Shown: positions 1 through 8,144, numbered from the stretch's first letter. The stretch is DNA of 22,117 bases from Candidatus Woesearchaeota archaeon (GCA_014728835.1 WJKY01000006.1:1-22117); one strand, 5' to 3'. Numbers and translations: made by a program. The notes: generated by a model from the letters alone, not told the origin.

Positions 1-10
1 GTTCTTTTGT

Positions 11-54
11 AAGGAGGGGCTACAATAAAAACTTCTTTTATTTTTTCCCTCCTT
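11..54. terminator. Stem-loop downstream of the 66-788 gene
   Basis: An 8-bp outer stem (AAGGAGGG at 11-18 with CCCTCCTT at 47-54) encloses an inner 7-bp stem (AATAAAA at 24-30 with TTTTATT at 36-42) and a 5-base loop. It lies just past the stop codon of the minus-strand gene, so a terminator or 3'-end structure is the simplest reading. The outer arms match an SD and an anti-SD sequence, so sequestration of a ribosome site for a gene beyond the window edge is also possible. Confidence 0.5.
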
Positions 55-65
55 AAAATTTAGAA

Positions 66-788
66 TTATTTTTTGCGCTTTTTCTTCTTTTTAGATTTTT
101 TATTGTTTTCAGATATTACTTCAGCAGGAATTGGCAAATTGGCAATTTCTTCGTTTAATTCAACTAAAGTCTTGTATTCTTTAGTACCTGCTAGATCAGA
201 ATAATCCTTCAGTGTTCTTTTGATATAAGTGCATACTTTATCTGGCGAGTATTTGCTGGCGTCGGGATCTTTAATATATTTCTCAGAAAAAGCAATTAAT
301 TTATCAAATTTCTCTTTAACTTCTTCAGATACTTCAACATCATACTTTTCCTCATCTGTGAATTGGTTTAGTTTGTCTTCATATTCATTAATTACTTTTG
401 TCAGATAAACATTGTCTTTATTTAATTTGATTTTGTCTGGCAACTCTAATTCATCTTCTTTTTCATCTATTTTTTCAAGTACCTCTTTGTATTTTGATTG
501 TACTGTTTTTAGAGTTTCTTTGCAAAGTTTATAATTTCCTTCATTAAACAAAAATTCAATAGTTTCAACTTCAGTTAAGATTTTAGATAAATCAGCTTTG
601 ATGGCTTCTTGAACTTTTTTAAAATCAGGATTTAGTTTAAGGTAATTTTGCATAGCAGACTGATCATACCACGCTTGCTTAAATCTTTTAAGAAGGTCAA
701 AACCTATTGGAGCTACTTCCCTAAGAACAGTTTCTAGCTCTAGTTTTTCTTTATCTAACCTCTCAAAAGCTTTGTCTATTTCTTCCAT
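66..788 (-). CDS. Hypothetical helical protein with lysine-rich tail
   Basis: I do not recognise this 240-residue protein. It is highly charged (Glu/Lys-rich), predicted largely alpha-helical with coiled-coil character, has no membrane segment or signal peptide, and ends in a run of Lys/Arg (about the last 12 residues) that could bind nucleic acid or be simple low-complexity sequence. A GTG at 794 is in frame, but the ATG at 788 (Met-Glu-Glu) is preferred. A TATA box centred near 820 would start transcription around 795, giving an almost leaderless message with either start. It is divergent from valS, with about 210 bp between them. Likely cytoplasmic; function unknown. Confidence 0.7.
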   Translation of the reverse strand: MEEIDKAFERLDKEKLELETVLREVAPIGFDLLKRFKQAWYDQSAMQNYLKLNPDFKKVQEAIKADLSKILTEVETIEFLFNEGNYKLCKETLKTVQSKYKEVLEKIDEKEDELELPDKIKLNKDNVYLTKVINEYEDKLNQFTDEEKYDVEVSEEVKEKFDKLIAFSEKYIKDPDASKYSPDKVCTYIKRTLKDYSDLAGTKEYKTLVELNEEIANLPIPAEVISENNKKSKKKKKRKK

Positions 789-814
789 TTTCACTTATTT
801 TTACTCATCAGAAG

Positions 815-826
815 TTATTTAAAAGG
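815..826 (-). promoter_or_regulatory. TATA box for the 66-788 gene
   Basis: Read on the minus strand this is CCTTTTAAATAA, a good archaeal TATA element, about 26 bp before the expected transcription start near 795. Confidence 0.55.
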
Positions 827-973
827 TTTTTGCTTGCTCAGGCTCAACTGTGCGCTTTTGAGGTTTATTTTCTAGTTAGTAGTTATAATAATTAGCAATA
901 AAAATAAGTGATATTATTTCGGGAAACTTAAAAGTAGTTAAAAAACTAAATGTAAATTCTTGGAGTGGAAATG

Positions 974-982
974 TTTTTAATA
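974..982 (+). promoter_or_regulatory. TATA box for valS
   Basis: TTTTTAATA, preceded by a purine stretch (GGAAA) resembling a BRE, is centred 25 bp upstream of the valS ATG. This implies a leaderless transcript; no SD precedes the start. The rest of the 795-1002 gap holds only weak AT-rich hairpins. Confidence 0.5.
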
Positions 983-1002
983 TTCAGTTTAATAGTTCTC
1001 TC

Positions 1003-3432
1003 ATGGCCTTGGAAAAAAAGCCAAATTTTAAAGAAATAGAGTCAAAATCGAACAAATCAAAAAGATTTGCTAGCTCTCGACTCTCACCAAAACCAAATTT
1101 TAAAGAAATAGAGTCAAGATGGCAGAAATGGTGGTTAGATAAGAAAATATTTAAATTTGATCCTAAGTCTAAAAAATCAATTTTTGCAAATGATACTCCG
1201 CCGCCAACAATATCTGGACGCCTTCATATTGGTCACGCATTAAATTATACTCTTTTTGATTTTGTTGCCAGATACAAAAGATTAGCTGGCTTTAATGTGT
1301 TTTATCCTATTGGATGGGATGATAATGGTCAGCCAACAGAAAGATATGTTGAAAAAAAGCTTGGAATCAAATCAAAAGATATGCCGCGCTCTAAATTTAA
1401 TAAAATAGTTATTAATGAATTAAAAGATGCTGAGAAATTAGTTAAGGAAGATTCAGTTGCCTTTGGAATGTCCTATGACTGGAGCACTTTATACAAAACA
1501 ATTTCCCCGCAAAGTATCAAAGCTGCGCAGACTTCTTTTCTAGATCTGCACAAAAAAGATTTAGTTTACAGAGCAGAAGAGCCAATGCTTTGGTGTCCGC
1601 ACTGTCAAACTGTATTAAGTCAGGCAGATGTTGAAGATAAACAAAGAGCAACCAAATTAAATTATATTAAATTCAAAGCTAATAAAAAAGATATTTTAAT
1701 TGCAACAACGCGGCCTGAATTATTGCCTGCTTGCGTTGCAATTTTTGTTCATCCAGATGATAAACGATATAAAAAATTAATTGGCAAAAAAGCAACTGTT
1801 CCTTTGTTTGATTATCAGATACCAATCAAAGCAAGCAAAGATATTGACCTTGAGTTTGGTACTGGGATTTTAATGGTTTGTACTTTTGGAGACAAAGCAG
1901 ATATTGAGAAATGGAAAAAACACAAATTACCATTAAAAATTATTGTTACAAAAGAAGGTAAATTAAATAAATTAGCTGGCAAATATAAAGGTTTAACTTT
2001 GGCTGAAGCCAGAAAAAAGATTTTGAAGTATCTGACAGCTGAAAAATTACTTGTAAAACAAGAACCTTTACAGCAAACAGTTGGTGTTTGCTGGCGATGT
2101 CATGAGGCTGTTGAATTTTTAGTAACAAAGCAATGGATGATTAATTTAATAGACTATAAAAAAGAATTCATAAAACAAGGCAGAAAAATTAAATGGCATC
2201 CTAAGTTTTTCAGAGCGCGCTATGAAGACTGGATTAATAATTTAGGTTGGGACTGGGTAGTTTCCCGGCAAAGACATTTTGGAGTTCCAATTCCAGTTTG
2301 GTATTGTAAGAAATGCAATGAAGCTGTTGTAGCTGATCTTAAGAACTTACCTGTTGACCCAGAAACAGACAAACCAAAGAAAAAATGTAAATGCGGCTCT
2401 AAAGATTTTGAGCCAGAACATGATGTTTTTGATACTTGGATGACTTCAAGCTTAACACCTGAAATTGCACTTAGCTGGCCAGATAAAAAATTATCCAGCA
2501 AATTCTTTCCAATGGATTTAAGGTCTAGTGGACATGATATTATCAGAACCTGGGCATTTTACACAATTGTAAAAGCATTTTATCATTTCAAAAAAATACC
2601 TTGGAAACATGCAATGATTAATGGCATGGTTCTTGATCCAAAAGGCAGACCAATGCATAAATCATTAGGAAATGTTGTTAGTCCAAGAAACATGATTGAA
2701 AAATACAGTTCAGATGCTATGCGTTATTGGGCATCTAATGTTAGTTTAGGCGAAGATATTCCATTCCAAGAAAAAGAACTTGCGCGGGGCATGAAAATTC
2801 TAATCAAACTTTGGAATGTTTCTCGCTTTGTTGAACTTCATCTTAAAACTAAACCAAAAAAGAGTAAATTAAAAACAATTGACCAGTGGATTTTAGGCAG
2901 ACTGCATCAAACACTTGAGCAATATCAAAAATATTTTGATAATTATCAGCCAAGCAAAGCACGCAAAGAAATTGAAATGTTTTTCTTGCACGAATTTGCA
3001 GACTTTTATCTGGAGATGGTCAAGCACAGGCTTTACGGAGACGAAAAAGCAAATGAAGTCAAATATACACTTTATCAATGTTTGCTTGGAATCTTAAAAA
3101 TGTGGGCGCCATTTATTCCTCACATCACTGAGGAAATTTATCAGCAAACGTTCAAAAGCGCAGAAAAAGACAAAAGCATTCACATCTCTGCGTTTCCAAA
3201 AAAGACTAAAATTGACAAAAAGGCAGTAAAGCTTGGCAAACTTACAGTTGAAGCAGTTGCTGCAATCAGAAAATATAAAGCAGATAACAACATGAGCCTT
3301 GGAAAAGAAATTGAAAAACTAACACTCTACCATCCAAAAGTCAGTGAACTTAAAAAAGTTGCAGACGATATAAAAGGAACAATGCGAATCAAGGAGCTGC
3401 ATCTGAAAAAAGGAAAATTAAAGGTGAAATAA
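1003..3432 (+). CDS. valS: Valyl-tRNA synthetase, archaeal type
   Basis: Class I aminoacyl-tRNA synthetase that charges tRNA-Val with valine. The archaeal ValRS signature DTPPPTISGRLHIGHAL includes the HIGH motif at residues 75-78, followed by GWDDNGQPTE. The central CP1 editing domain is present, then zinc-knuckle-like Cys pairs (CKKC, CKC) and a KMSKS-equivalent PMHKS at 550-554, where the first Lys is Pro but the catalytic second Lys is kept. A helical anticodon-binding region and a short basic C-terminus follow. At 809 residues it is shorter than many archaeal ValRS. The first 38 residues contain KPNFKEIES twice, 24 residues apart, from an in-frame duplication. The stop overlaps the next gene's start (TAATG). 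IleRS was considered, but the PPP..SG.LHIGHA and GWDDNG motifs favour Val. Confidence 0.95.
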   Translation: MALEKKPNFKEIESKSNKSKRFASSRLSPKPNFKEIESRWQKWWLDKKIFKFDPKSKKSIFANDTPPPTISGRLHIGHALNYTLFDFVARYKRLAGFNVFYPIGWDDNGQPTERYVEKKLGIKSKDMPRSKFNKIVINELKDAEKLVKEDSVAFGMSYDWSTLYKTISPQSIKAAQTSFLDLHKKDLVYRAEEPMLWCPHCQTVLSQADVEDKQRATKLNYIKFKANKKDILIATTRPELLPACVAIFVHPDDKRYKKLIGKKATVPLFDYQIPIKASKDIDLEFGTGILMVCTFGDKADIEKWKKHKLPLKIIVTKEGKLNKLAGKYKGLTLAEARKKILKYLTAEKLLVKQEPLQQTVGVCWRCHEAVEFLVTKQWMINLIDYKKEFIKQGRKIKWHPKFFRARYEDWINNLGWDWVVSRQRHFGVPIPVWYCKKCNEAVVADLKNLPVDPETDKPKKKCKCGSKDFEPEHDVFDTWMTSSLTPEIALSWPDKKLSSKFFPMDLRSSGHDIIRTWAFYTIVKAFYHFKKIPWKHAMINGMVLDPKGRPMHKSLGNVVSPRNMIEKYSSDAMRYWASNVSLGEDIPFQEKELARGMKILIKLWNVSRFVELHLKTKPKKSKLKTIDQWILGRLHQTLEQYQKYFDNYQPSKARKEIEMFFLHEFADFYLEMVKHRLYGDEKANEVKYTLYQCLLGILKMWAPFIPHITEEIYQQTFKSAEKDKSIHISAFPKKTKIDKKAVKLGKLTVEAVAAIRKYKADNNMSLGKEIEKLTLYHPKVSELKKVADDIKGTMRIKELHLKKGKLKVK
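1021..1045 (+). repeat. Direct repeat copy 1 at valS start
   Basis: A 25-base sequence identical to 1093-1117, encoding PNFKEIES plus the start of the next codon. The offset is 72 bases (24 codons), so the frame is kept. Confidence 0.9.
1039..1083 (+). other. Palindromic insert inside valS
   Basis: Between the two repeat copies lies an imperfect symmetric hairpin: GAGTC (1039-1043), 9 bases, CAAATC (1053-1058), loop AAAAA, GATTTG (1064-1069), 9 bases, GACTC (1079-1083). The arms are spaced equally on both sides. It is translated in frame as part of the ValRS N-terminus. Confidence 0.6.
1093..1117 (+). repeat. Direct repeat copy 2 at valS start
   Basis: Second identical copy of the 25-base sequence. 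It runs directly into the normal ValRS sequence (RWQKWW), so this copy is probably contiguous with the ancestral gene body. Confidence 0.9.
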
Positions 3433-3740
3433 TGCTTGAATATGACTTTTACCAAATTTATCCAGCACCTGAAAACATTGAAAAGATTCGAGAGTATTCT
3501 AAATTTTATGTGGTACATAATTCCACTGTTTATCTTATTTCGACCCAAGAAAAAGCTGAAGACTTACATAAACAATTAGAATATTGGGATGTAAATAAAG
3601 TGCCTGCTTCAAAAATTGACAAATTACTTGCAACTATTCCAGGTTTAGAAGACAAATTTAAAGAGCTTAAAATAAAATGGAAATTTTCTGAAGTTACAGG
3701 CAAAAAAGTTGGCTGGTTTAAAAAAGTAAGTAAGTCTTAA
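3432..3740 (+). CDS. Small hypothetical protein coupled to valS
   Basis: 102 residues, not recognised. The start codon shares one base with the valS stop (TAATG), which suggests translational coupling and a functional link or at least co-expression. The sequence is soluble, mixed alpha/beta, aromatic in the first third (YDFYQIYPAPENI, YSKFYVVHN) and basic at the end (GKKVGWFKKVSKS). No cysteine pairs, membrane segments or catalytic motifs are visible. The TATA box for the following ABC operon overlaps its stop codon. Confidence 0.75.
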   Translation: MLEYDFYQIYPAPENIEKIREYSKFYVVHNSTVYLISTQEKAEDLHKQLEYWDVNKVPASKIDKLLATIPGLEDKFKELKIKWKFSEVTGKKVGWFKKVSKS

Positions 3741-3743
3741 ATA
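3736..3743 (+). promoter_or_regulatory. TATA box for ABC exporter operon
   Basis: CTTAAATA is centred 26 bp before the ATG at 3766 and overlaps the stop codon of the upstream gene. It supports the ATG at 3766 over the in-frame TTG at 3751 and predicts a leaderless mRNA. Confidence 0.55.
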
Positions 3744-3765
3744 CAATTCTTTGTTTAATACTAAC

Positions 3766-4479
3766 ATGGTTGCAAAAACTATTATTGAACTTAAAGATGT
3801 TTGGAAGATTTATAAGATGGGCAAAGTAGAAGTACCTGCCTTACAAGGCGTTAATTTGAAGATAAAGCGTAGGGAATTTTTGGCTATAATGGGGCCGAGC
3901 GGCTCTGGTAAGTCAACTCTTATGTACATGGTAGGTGCACTAGACACACCTACAAAAGGCAGTATTTTGCTCGACAACAAAGATATTGCAAAAATGTCAG
4001 AGAGCAAACTTGCGCAAATCAGAGGCAGAAAAATTGGTTTTGTTTTTCAGCGCTTTAATTTAATTCCAAGTCTCACTGCATTAGAAAATGTTATACTTCC
4101 AATGGCGTTTCAGAAAGTTTCAGAGGAAAAAAGAAATAAAAAAGCTAAGGAATACTTAGAATTAGTTGGGTTAAAAGAAAGAATGAGTCACAAACCAACT
4201 GAATTATCAGGTGGGGAAAGACAAAGGGTTTCAATTGCGCGTGCACTGTCTAATGATCCTGAAGTAATATTAGCTGATGAACCAACAGGTAATTTGGACT
4301 CAAAAACAGGTGACCATATAATGAAGCTTTTGGTTGACTTACATGTTAAAAAGAAAAAAACCATTATAGTTGTAACGCATGATGCAGATATTGCTAATTA
4401 CGCAGATAGAAAAATAGTTTTAAAAGATGGTAAAGTTCTTAAAGACGGGAGGCATCATAAAATATACGCTGCTGAGTAG
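3766..4479 (+). CDS. ABC transporter ATPase, MacB/LolD type
   Basis: Nucleotide-binding subunit (237 residues) of a MacB/LolD/FtsE-class ABC transporter. Visible motifs: Walker A GPSGSGKST (43-51), Q-loop Gln95, signature LSGGERQR (147-154), Walker B VILADEP (167-173) and switch His205. The family acts as a homodimer bound to an FtsX-like permease and works by mechanotransmission, exporting or extracting lipoproteins, peptides or other substrates rather than importing solutes. It is the first gene of a three-gene operon with a secreted partner (4488) and permease (5426). Cytoplasmic face of the membrane. The start was chosen by TATA spacing. Confidence 0.93.
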   Translation: MVAKTIIELKDVWKIYKMGKVEVPALQGVNLKIKRREFLAIMGPSGSGKSTLMYMVGALDTPTKGSILLDNKDIAKMSESKLAQIRGRKIGFVFQRFNLIPSLTALENVILPMAFQKVSEEKRNKKAKEYLELVGLKERMSHKPTELSGGERQRVSIARALSNDPEVILADEPTGNLDSKTGDHIMKLLVDLHVKKKKTIIVVTHDADIANYADRKIVLKDGKVLKDGRHHKIYAAE

Positions 4480-4484
4480 GAGGT
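4479..4484 (+). promoter_or_regulatory. Strong SD overlapping upstream stop
   Basis: GGAGGT begins on the last base of the ATPase stop codon and lies 3 bases before the ATG at 4488. It contrasts with the leaderless first gene of the same operon. Confidence 0.7.
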
Positions 4485-4487
4485 TAA

Positions 4488-5423
4488 ATGAAAAAGATAA
4501 TATTTACTGTTTTAATTGTGCTTCTACTTATTCCTGTTGCTAGCGCAGTAAGTTCTGTAACTAGGAGCACTTATACTAGTATTGCTACAGGCGGAGCAGG
4601 TTTTGTTACTTTGCTTGACTATGACCCTTCTCCTGCACAACCAGGACAATTTCTAATACTTTATATAAAAGTTGAAAACAGTGGCGGAGATGATATTACA
4701 AATGCTAAATATATACTAGAACCTAAAGACCCGTTTGTATTCAAAGGAGGAGAAGATGCAGAAAGAGTTTTTGGTACAATAGGTTCACAACAGCAAGTTC
4801 TTTTAGAATATGATTTGTATGTTGATGAAGATGCTTATGAAGGAACTTATACTATTCCTCTAAAACTTTGTTTGGACCAAAACTGTGATGATTTCATTAA
4901 AAAAGAAATTGATATTACAGTTCAAACAGGCGGAATACCAGGCATTGAAGTAGGATTAGAAGAATCTGACATTTTCAAAGGTGGAAAAAGAGGACAAATA
5001 ACTTTGCATGTAATTAACAGAGGAGATTTAGATGCAAAGTATCTTGTAATGGAATTAATGCCTACCAAACAATTTGAAATTATTTCTCCATCTAGAATTT
5101 ATGTTGGTGAAATGGAATCTGATGATTTTGAAACAGCAGAATTTGATATTTTTATTAATGGGGATGTTGCAAGCGATGCAACACAAAGAATTGATTTGCC
5201 TGTTTTCTTAGATTATTCAGATGCAAATGATAAAAAATATTCTGAAACACAAAGTGTTGGCTTAACTGTTTATTCTAATTCAGATATGGCCAAAATGAGT
5301 TTGGGTTCAAATAGTCACTCTACTACACAATACTTTATGATTGTAATTGGAGCTTTGATTGTAATTTTCTTAGCTTACAAATATTATTTCAAAAAGAAAT
5401 TCATTAAAAAACAAGAATCATAA
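4488..5423 (+). CDS. Secreted, membrane-anchored CARDB/S-layer-like protein
   Basis: 311 residues. Residues 1-20 form a signal peptide (MKKII..., hydrophobic core, ASA cleavage site). The ectodomain has two beta-sandwich-like repeats with phrases typical of COG1361/CARDB modules (PGQFLILYIKVENSGGDDI; KRGQITLHVINRGDLDAKY), including a Cys pair LCLDQNCDD. A C-terminal transmembrane helix (about 283-301) is followed by a basic tail (KKKFIKKQES), so the bulk is extracellular. It sits between the ATPase and permease, where bacterial MacA would often be, but no biotinyl-lipoyl/HlyD-like features are seen. It may be an extracellular partner or substrate receptor of the exporter. The family assignment is by pattern only. 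Confidence 0.8.
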   Translation: MKKIIFTVLIVLLLIPVASAVSSVTRSTYTSIATGGAGFVTLLDYDPSPAQPGQFLILYIKVENSGGDDITNAKYILEPKDPFVFKGGEDAERVFGTIGSQQQVLLEYDLYVDEDAYEGTYTIPLKLCLDQNCDDFIKKEIDITVQTGGIPGIEVGLEESDIFKGGKRGQITLHVINRGDLDAKYLVMELMPTKQFEIISPSRIYVGEMESDDFETAEFDIFINGDVASDATQRIDLPVFLDYSDANDKKYSETQSVGLTVYSNSDMAKMSLGSNSHSTTQYFMIVIGALIVIFLAYKYYFKKKFIKKQES

Positions 5424-5425
5424 TT

Positions 5426-6619
5426 ATGATAAAGGATTTTTTTAGGTATGCGCTAACAAGCATGCGACAGCGTAAACTTAGGAGTTGGTTAACTATAATC
5501 GGAATTATAATTGGTATTGCTTCTATTATTGCTTTGATTGCCATAAGCCAAGGTATGCAAAATTATGTTGAAGAGCAGTTTGAGGAATTTGGAACCAATA
5601 TGATAATTATCCGCCCAGGAACTTTATTTGCGCCGCCAGGTGCAGGAGAATATGGATTAAATGAAGGCGATGTTGATGTTATTGAAAGAGTGGCGGGTGT
5701 TGATTATGTTGTACCTATGATCTATGATTATAGCAATGTTGAGTTTCATAGGGAAGAAGTTCAGGCGCAAATATTTGGTGTGCCCACTGAACATTTAGAT
5801 GAATTAATGGATGACACTGGTTGGAAAGTTGAAAAAGGTAGTGTTTTCAAAAGAGATGATGATTATTCTGCTGTAATTGGTTATCTTGCAAAAACTGAAA
5901 TGTTTGATGACGATCTTCACATTAGAAACAGTATTTTAATTGAAGGTGAAAAATACAAAATCATTGGAATTTTGGAAGAAATTGGAAATGAACAAGATGA
6001 TACGATGATTATGATTCCAATGGACCGAGCCCGTGATATTGTAAACAAAAGCGAAGAAGTAAGTATGATAATGGCTTTTGCAAAACAAGGTGTTGATATT
6101 AATGAACTGACAGATGAAATCGCAGATGAGCTCGAAGATTCGCGCGGCGAAGAAGACTTTACTGCAATGAGTTCGGTTCAATTAATAGAACAAATCAGCG
6201 AAATACTTGGTGTAATTAGTTTAATTGTTGGTGCAATTGCATCTATTTCTCTTTTAGTTGGTGCGGTTGGAATTATGAATACAATGTATACGAGTGTTTT
6301 GGAAAGAACAAGGGAAATCGGAGTAATGAAAGCAATTGGTGCAACAAATGCAAATATTTTAGGAATCTTTTTGATAGAATCTGGATTAATTGGTCTGGTT
6401 GGCGGAACAATAGGTGTTGCTATTGGCGCTGGTTTGGCGTTATTAGTTGGTTATATATCACCAAGCTTAGAATTAGGATTTAGTTTGGTTATTAGAATAG
6501 AGCCTTCATTGATTATTTTTGGAATTTTATTTGCCTTCATCCTTGGCGCTATTGCTGGTTTGCTGCCAGCAAGATCTGCATCAAAACTCAAGCCTGCAGA
6601 TGCGTTAAGGTATGAATAA
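5426..6619 (+). CDS. MacB/FtsX-family ABC permease
   Basis: 397-residue permease with the four-helix MacB topology: a short basic N-terminus (MRQRKLRSW), TM1 at about 19-42, a large extracellular MacB-PCD-like domain (about 45-255), then three helices in the C-terminal FtsX domain (about 262-292, 310-345, 355-385). The family phrases NTMYTSVLERTREIGVMKAIGAT and LLPARSASKLKPADALRYE are clear. It pairs with the ATPase at 3766. The start lies 2 bases after the previous stop, with no good SD. The extracellular domain is acidic. The substrate is unknown. Confidence 0.93.
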   Translation: MIKDFFRYALTSMRQRKLRSWLTIIGIIIGIASIIALIAISQGMQNYVEEQFEEFGTNMIIIRPGTLFAPPGAGEYGLNEGDVDVIERVAGVDYVVPMIYDYSNVEFHREEVQAQIFGVPTEHLDELMDDTGWKVEKGSVFKRDDDYSAVIGYLAKTEMFDDDLHIRNSILIEGEKYKIIGILEEIGNEQDDTMIMIPMDRARDIVNKSEEVSMIMAFAKQGVDINELTDEIADELEDSRGEEDFTAMSSVQLIEQISEILGVISLIVGAIASISLLVGAVGIMNTMYTSVLERTREIGVMKAIGATNANILGIFLIESGLIGLVGGTIGVAIGAGLALLVGYISPSLELGFSLVIRIEPSLIIFGILFAFILGAIAGLLPARSASKLKPADALRYE

Positions 6620-6640
6620 AGAGGCCTTATTGATTAAATT

Positions 6641-6688
6641 TTAGCAAAGCTAATTTAGAATTTCTCTTGGGCAATGGCAGAACATTGC
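6641..6688. terminator. Two hairpins between convergent genes
   Basis: TTAGC-AAA-GCTAA (6641-6653), flanked by further imperfect AT pairing, and GCAAT (6671-6675) with ATTGC (6684-6688), lie between the permease stop and the GH3 stop. The position suits a bidirectional terminator. Archaeal termination depends mainly on T-tracts, so this is a positional inference. Confidence 0.4.
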
Positions 6689-7777
6689 TTAATAAACAAC
6701 AGTAATATTTTTTGCTTTTAGGATTTTTTCAACTGAATTATCTAAACGCACTTCAGATATTTCGCCGCGCATTACACCATTTTCAACAGCTAAAACCATT
6801 TTATAAATAGAATCCACATTTCTAGTAAGATAAATAATCATATCATTATCTGTTTTAAACAGATCAATATACATTTGTTCTTCATTTACATAATGTTTTT
6901 TCAAACCAAGCATTTGTATGTCATCAGTAATTATAAGTCCAGGATAATCTGTTTTAAGTTCATTAATAATTTCCGGAGACGCACAAGCAGGTTTAGATTT
7001 GGAGTCAACTTCTCCACTTACAATTAAATGATTAATCATCAATGCGCCAACGTCACTGTTCATTGATTGATAAAAAGGCATTAAATCTACTTTAGTTATA
7101 TTTGCAACTACTTTGTATTTATGAGGGTCATTAATATTTAATGTTTGGCCAGGATAATGTTTAGACGTGGCAATTATTCCTTGTGATTGTAAGCCTTCAA
7201 TATAAGCAATTGATTTGCCTGTGATTTCTTCTGGAGTTCCTGTAAATGTTCTGCATCTCCAGATTTTATCTTCTAAATCAACAACAGGTGCAAAATTCAT
7301 GTTAAAACCTAACTCATTTAAAATTCTGCCATGTTCTATTCCAAGTTCTCTGGCTTCTCTTATTGTTTTAACCTCTTTTACAGGTGGAAAGGGTTTAAAG
7401 GTTTCAAAAGGATTAATGCAACCTTCTAAATCAGTTGTGATAAATAAAGGAACTGTTGTAAAATTAGTTTGATATAATTCCGTATTTCCAATAAAAGACC
7501 ATGGTGATTTTTTAGCAGGCATAAACACGCCGCCAATATTTAATTTTTTAAGAAAAGGTCCATTATCATTTCGAGCAAGAGCAATTGTCATTTGCCCAAT
7601 TTTTTGTCTTACAGTCCATTTGCTCAGATTTACTATTTTATTTTCAGCATTATAATCTACTTCTTCTTCGCCCCAAATTGAAATCTTATTTACAGACATT
7701 ACAAATAAGGCAGATAAGACTATCATTACCAAAAACAAACTTAGATACCATTCTTTTTCGTCAGTTAGCCGCGACAT
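6689..7777 (-). CDS. Membrane-anchored GH3 glycosidase, NagZ-like
   Basis: Glycoside hydrolase family 3 protein, 362 residues, probably a beta-N-acetylhexosaminidase. One N-terminal TM helix (about 11-29) places the (beta/alpha)8 domain outside the cell. Motifs: ITTDLEG (113-119), CRTFTGTPEEI (the RSFGSDP-like segment), KHYPGQ (206-211), the Asp217-Pro-His219 dyad on the mobile loop that in NagZ serves as the acid/base, and ITDD (283-286) with Asp285 as the nucleophile. In bacteria NagZ recycles peptidoglycan GlcNAc; archaea lack murein, so the substrate here may be a surface glycan or another cell's wall. Its start overlaps the end of the upstream 7761-8105 gene by 17 bases, indicating an operon. 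Confidence 0.88.
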   Translation of the reverse strand: MSRLTDEKEWYLSLFLVMIVLSALFVMSVNKISIWGEEEVDYNAENKIVNLSKWTVRQKIGQMTIALARNDNGPFLKKLNIGGVFMPAKKSPWSFIGNTELYQTNFTTVPLFITTDLEGCINPFETFKPFPPVKEVKTIREARELGIEHGRILNELGFNMNFAPVVDLEDKIWRCRTFTGTPEEITGKSIAYIEGLQSQGIIATSKHYPGQTLNINDPHKYKVVANITKVDLMPFYQSMNSDVGALMINHLIVSGEVDSKSKPACASPEIINELKTDYPGLIITDDIQMLGLKKHYVNEEQMYIDLFKTDNDMIIYLTRNVDSIYKMVLAVENGVMRGEISEVRLDNSVEKILKAKNITVVY

Positions 7778-8105
7778 CGTATTCTTCTTTTATACAATAG
7801 TTAAATGCTTTCGAATTTAAGTAGTATTTATTTCCCTCCTTAAGATTGTAACAAATATAATCATATTCTTCGCTGCTATCTATTTCTTCGCATGTAATCA
7901 TTTTTTGAATTTCATAACAACACAAATCAATGTCTTTGATTTCATTGCTCATGTCATCTGCTGACATAAACCTGCACTTAGCCTGCTCAGAATTTAATTT
8001 ATAACCAACATAACCTGTTGTTGTTCCTGAAAACACCCAAGTCATTAGAATAAATGCTGCTACAATTAAAAGTATAATATTTACACTGCGATGAATTCTA
8101 ACCAT
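7761..8105 (-). CDS. Small membrane protein with cysteine-rich ectodomain
   Basis: 114 residues, not recognised. A basic N-terminus (MVRIHR) and one hydrophobic helix (about 9-27) are followed by an ectodomain with six cysteines (44, 62, 63, 72, 85, 104) and many Tyr and acidic residues. An even number of Cys outside the membrane suggests three disulfides. It is the first gene of the operon with the GH3 enzyme and overlaps it by 17 bases, so the two may act together at the cell surface. Its own TATA box sits 26 bp upstream of the start, predicting a leaderless mRNA. Confidence 0.7.
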   Translation of the reverse strand: MVRIHRSVNIILLIVAAFILMTWVFSGTTTGYVGYKLNSEQAKCRFMSADDMSNEIKDIDLCCYEIQKMITCEEIDSSEEYDYICYNLKEGNKYYLNSKAFNYCIKEEYDVAAN

Positions 8106-8126
8106 GTCAATTATTATTTAAAATAC

Positions 8127-8134
8127 TATAAAAG
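8127..8134 (-). promoter_or_regulatory. TATA box for the 8105 gene
   Basis: CTTTTATA on the minus strand, centred 26 bp from the ATG at 8105. It forms a divergent pair with the aRF1 promoter only about 15 bp away. Confidence 0.55.
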
Positions 8135-8144
8135 CATTATCATA

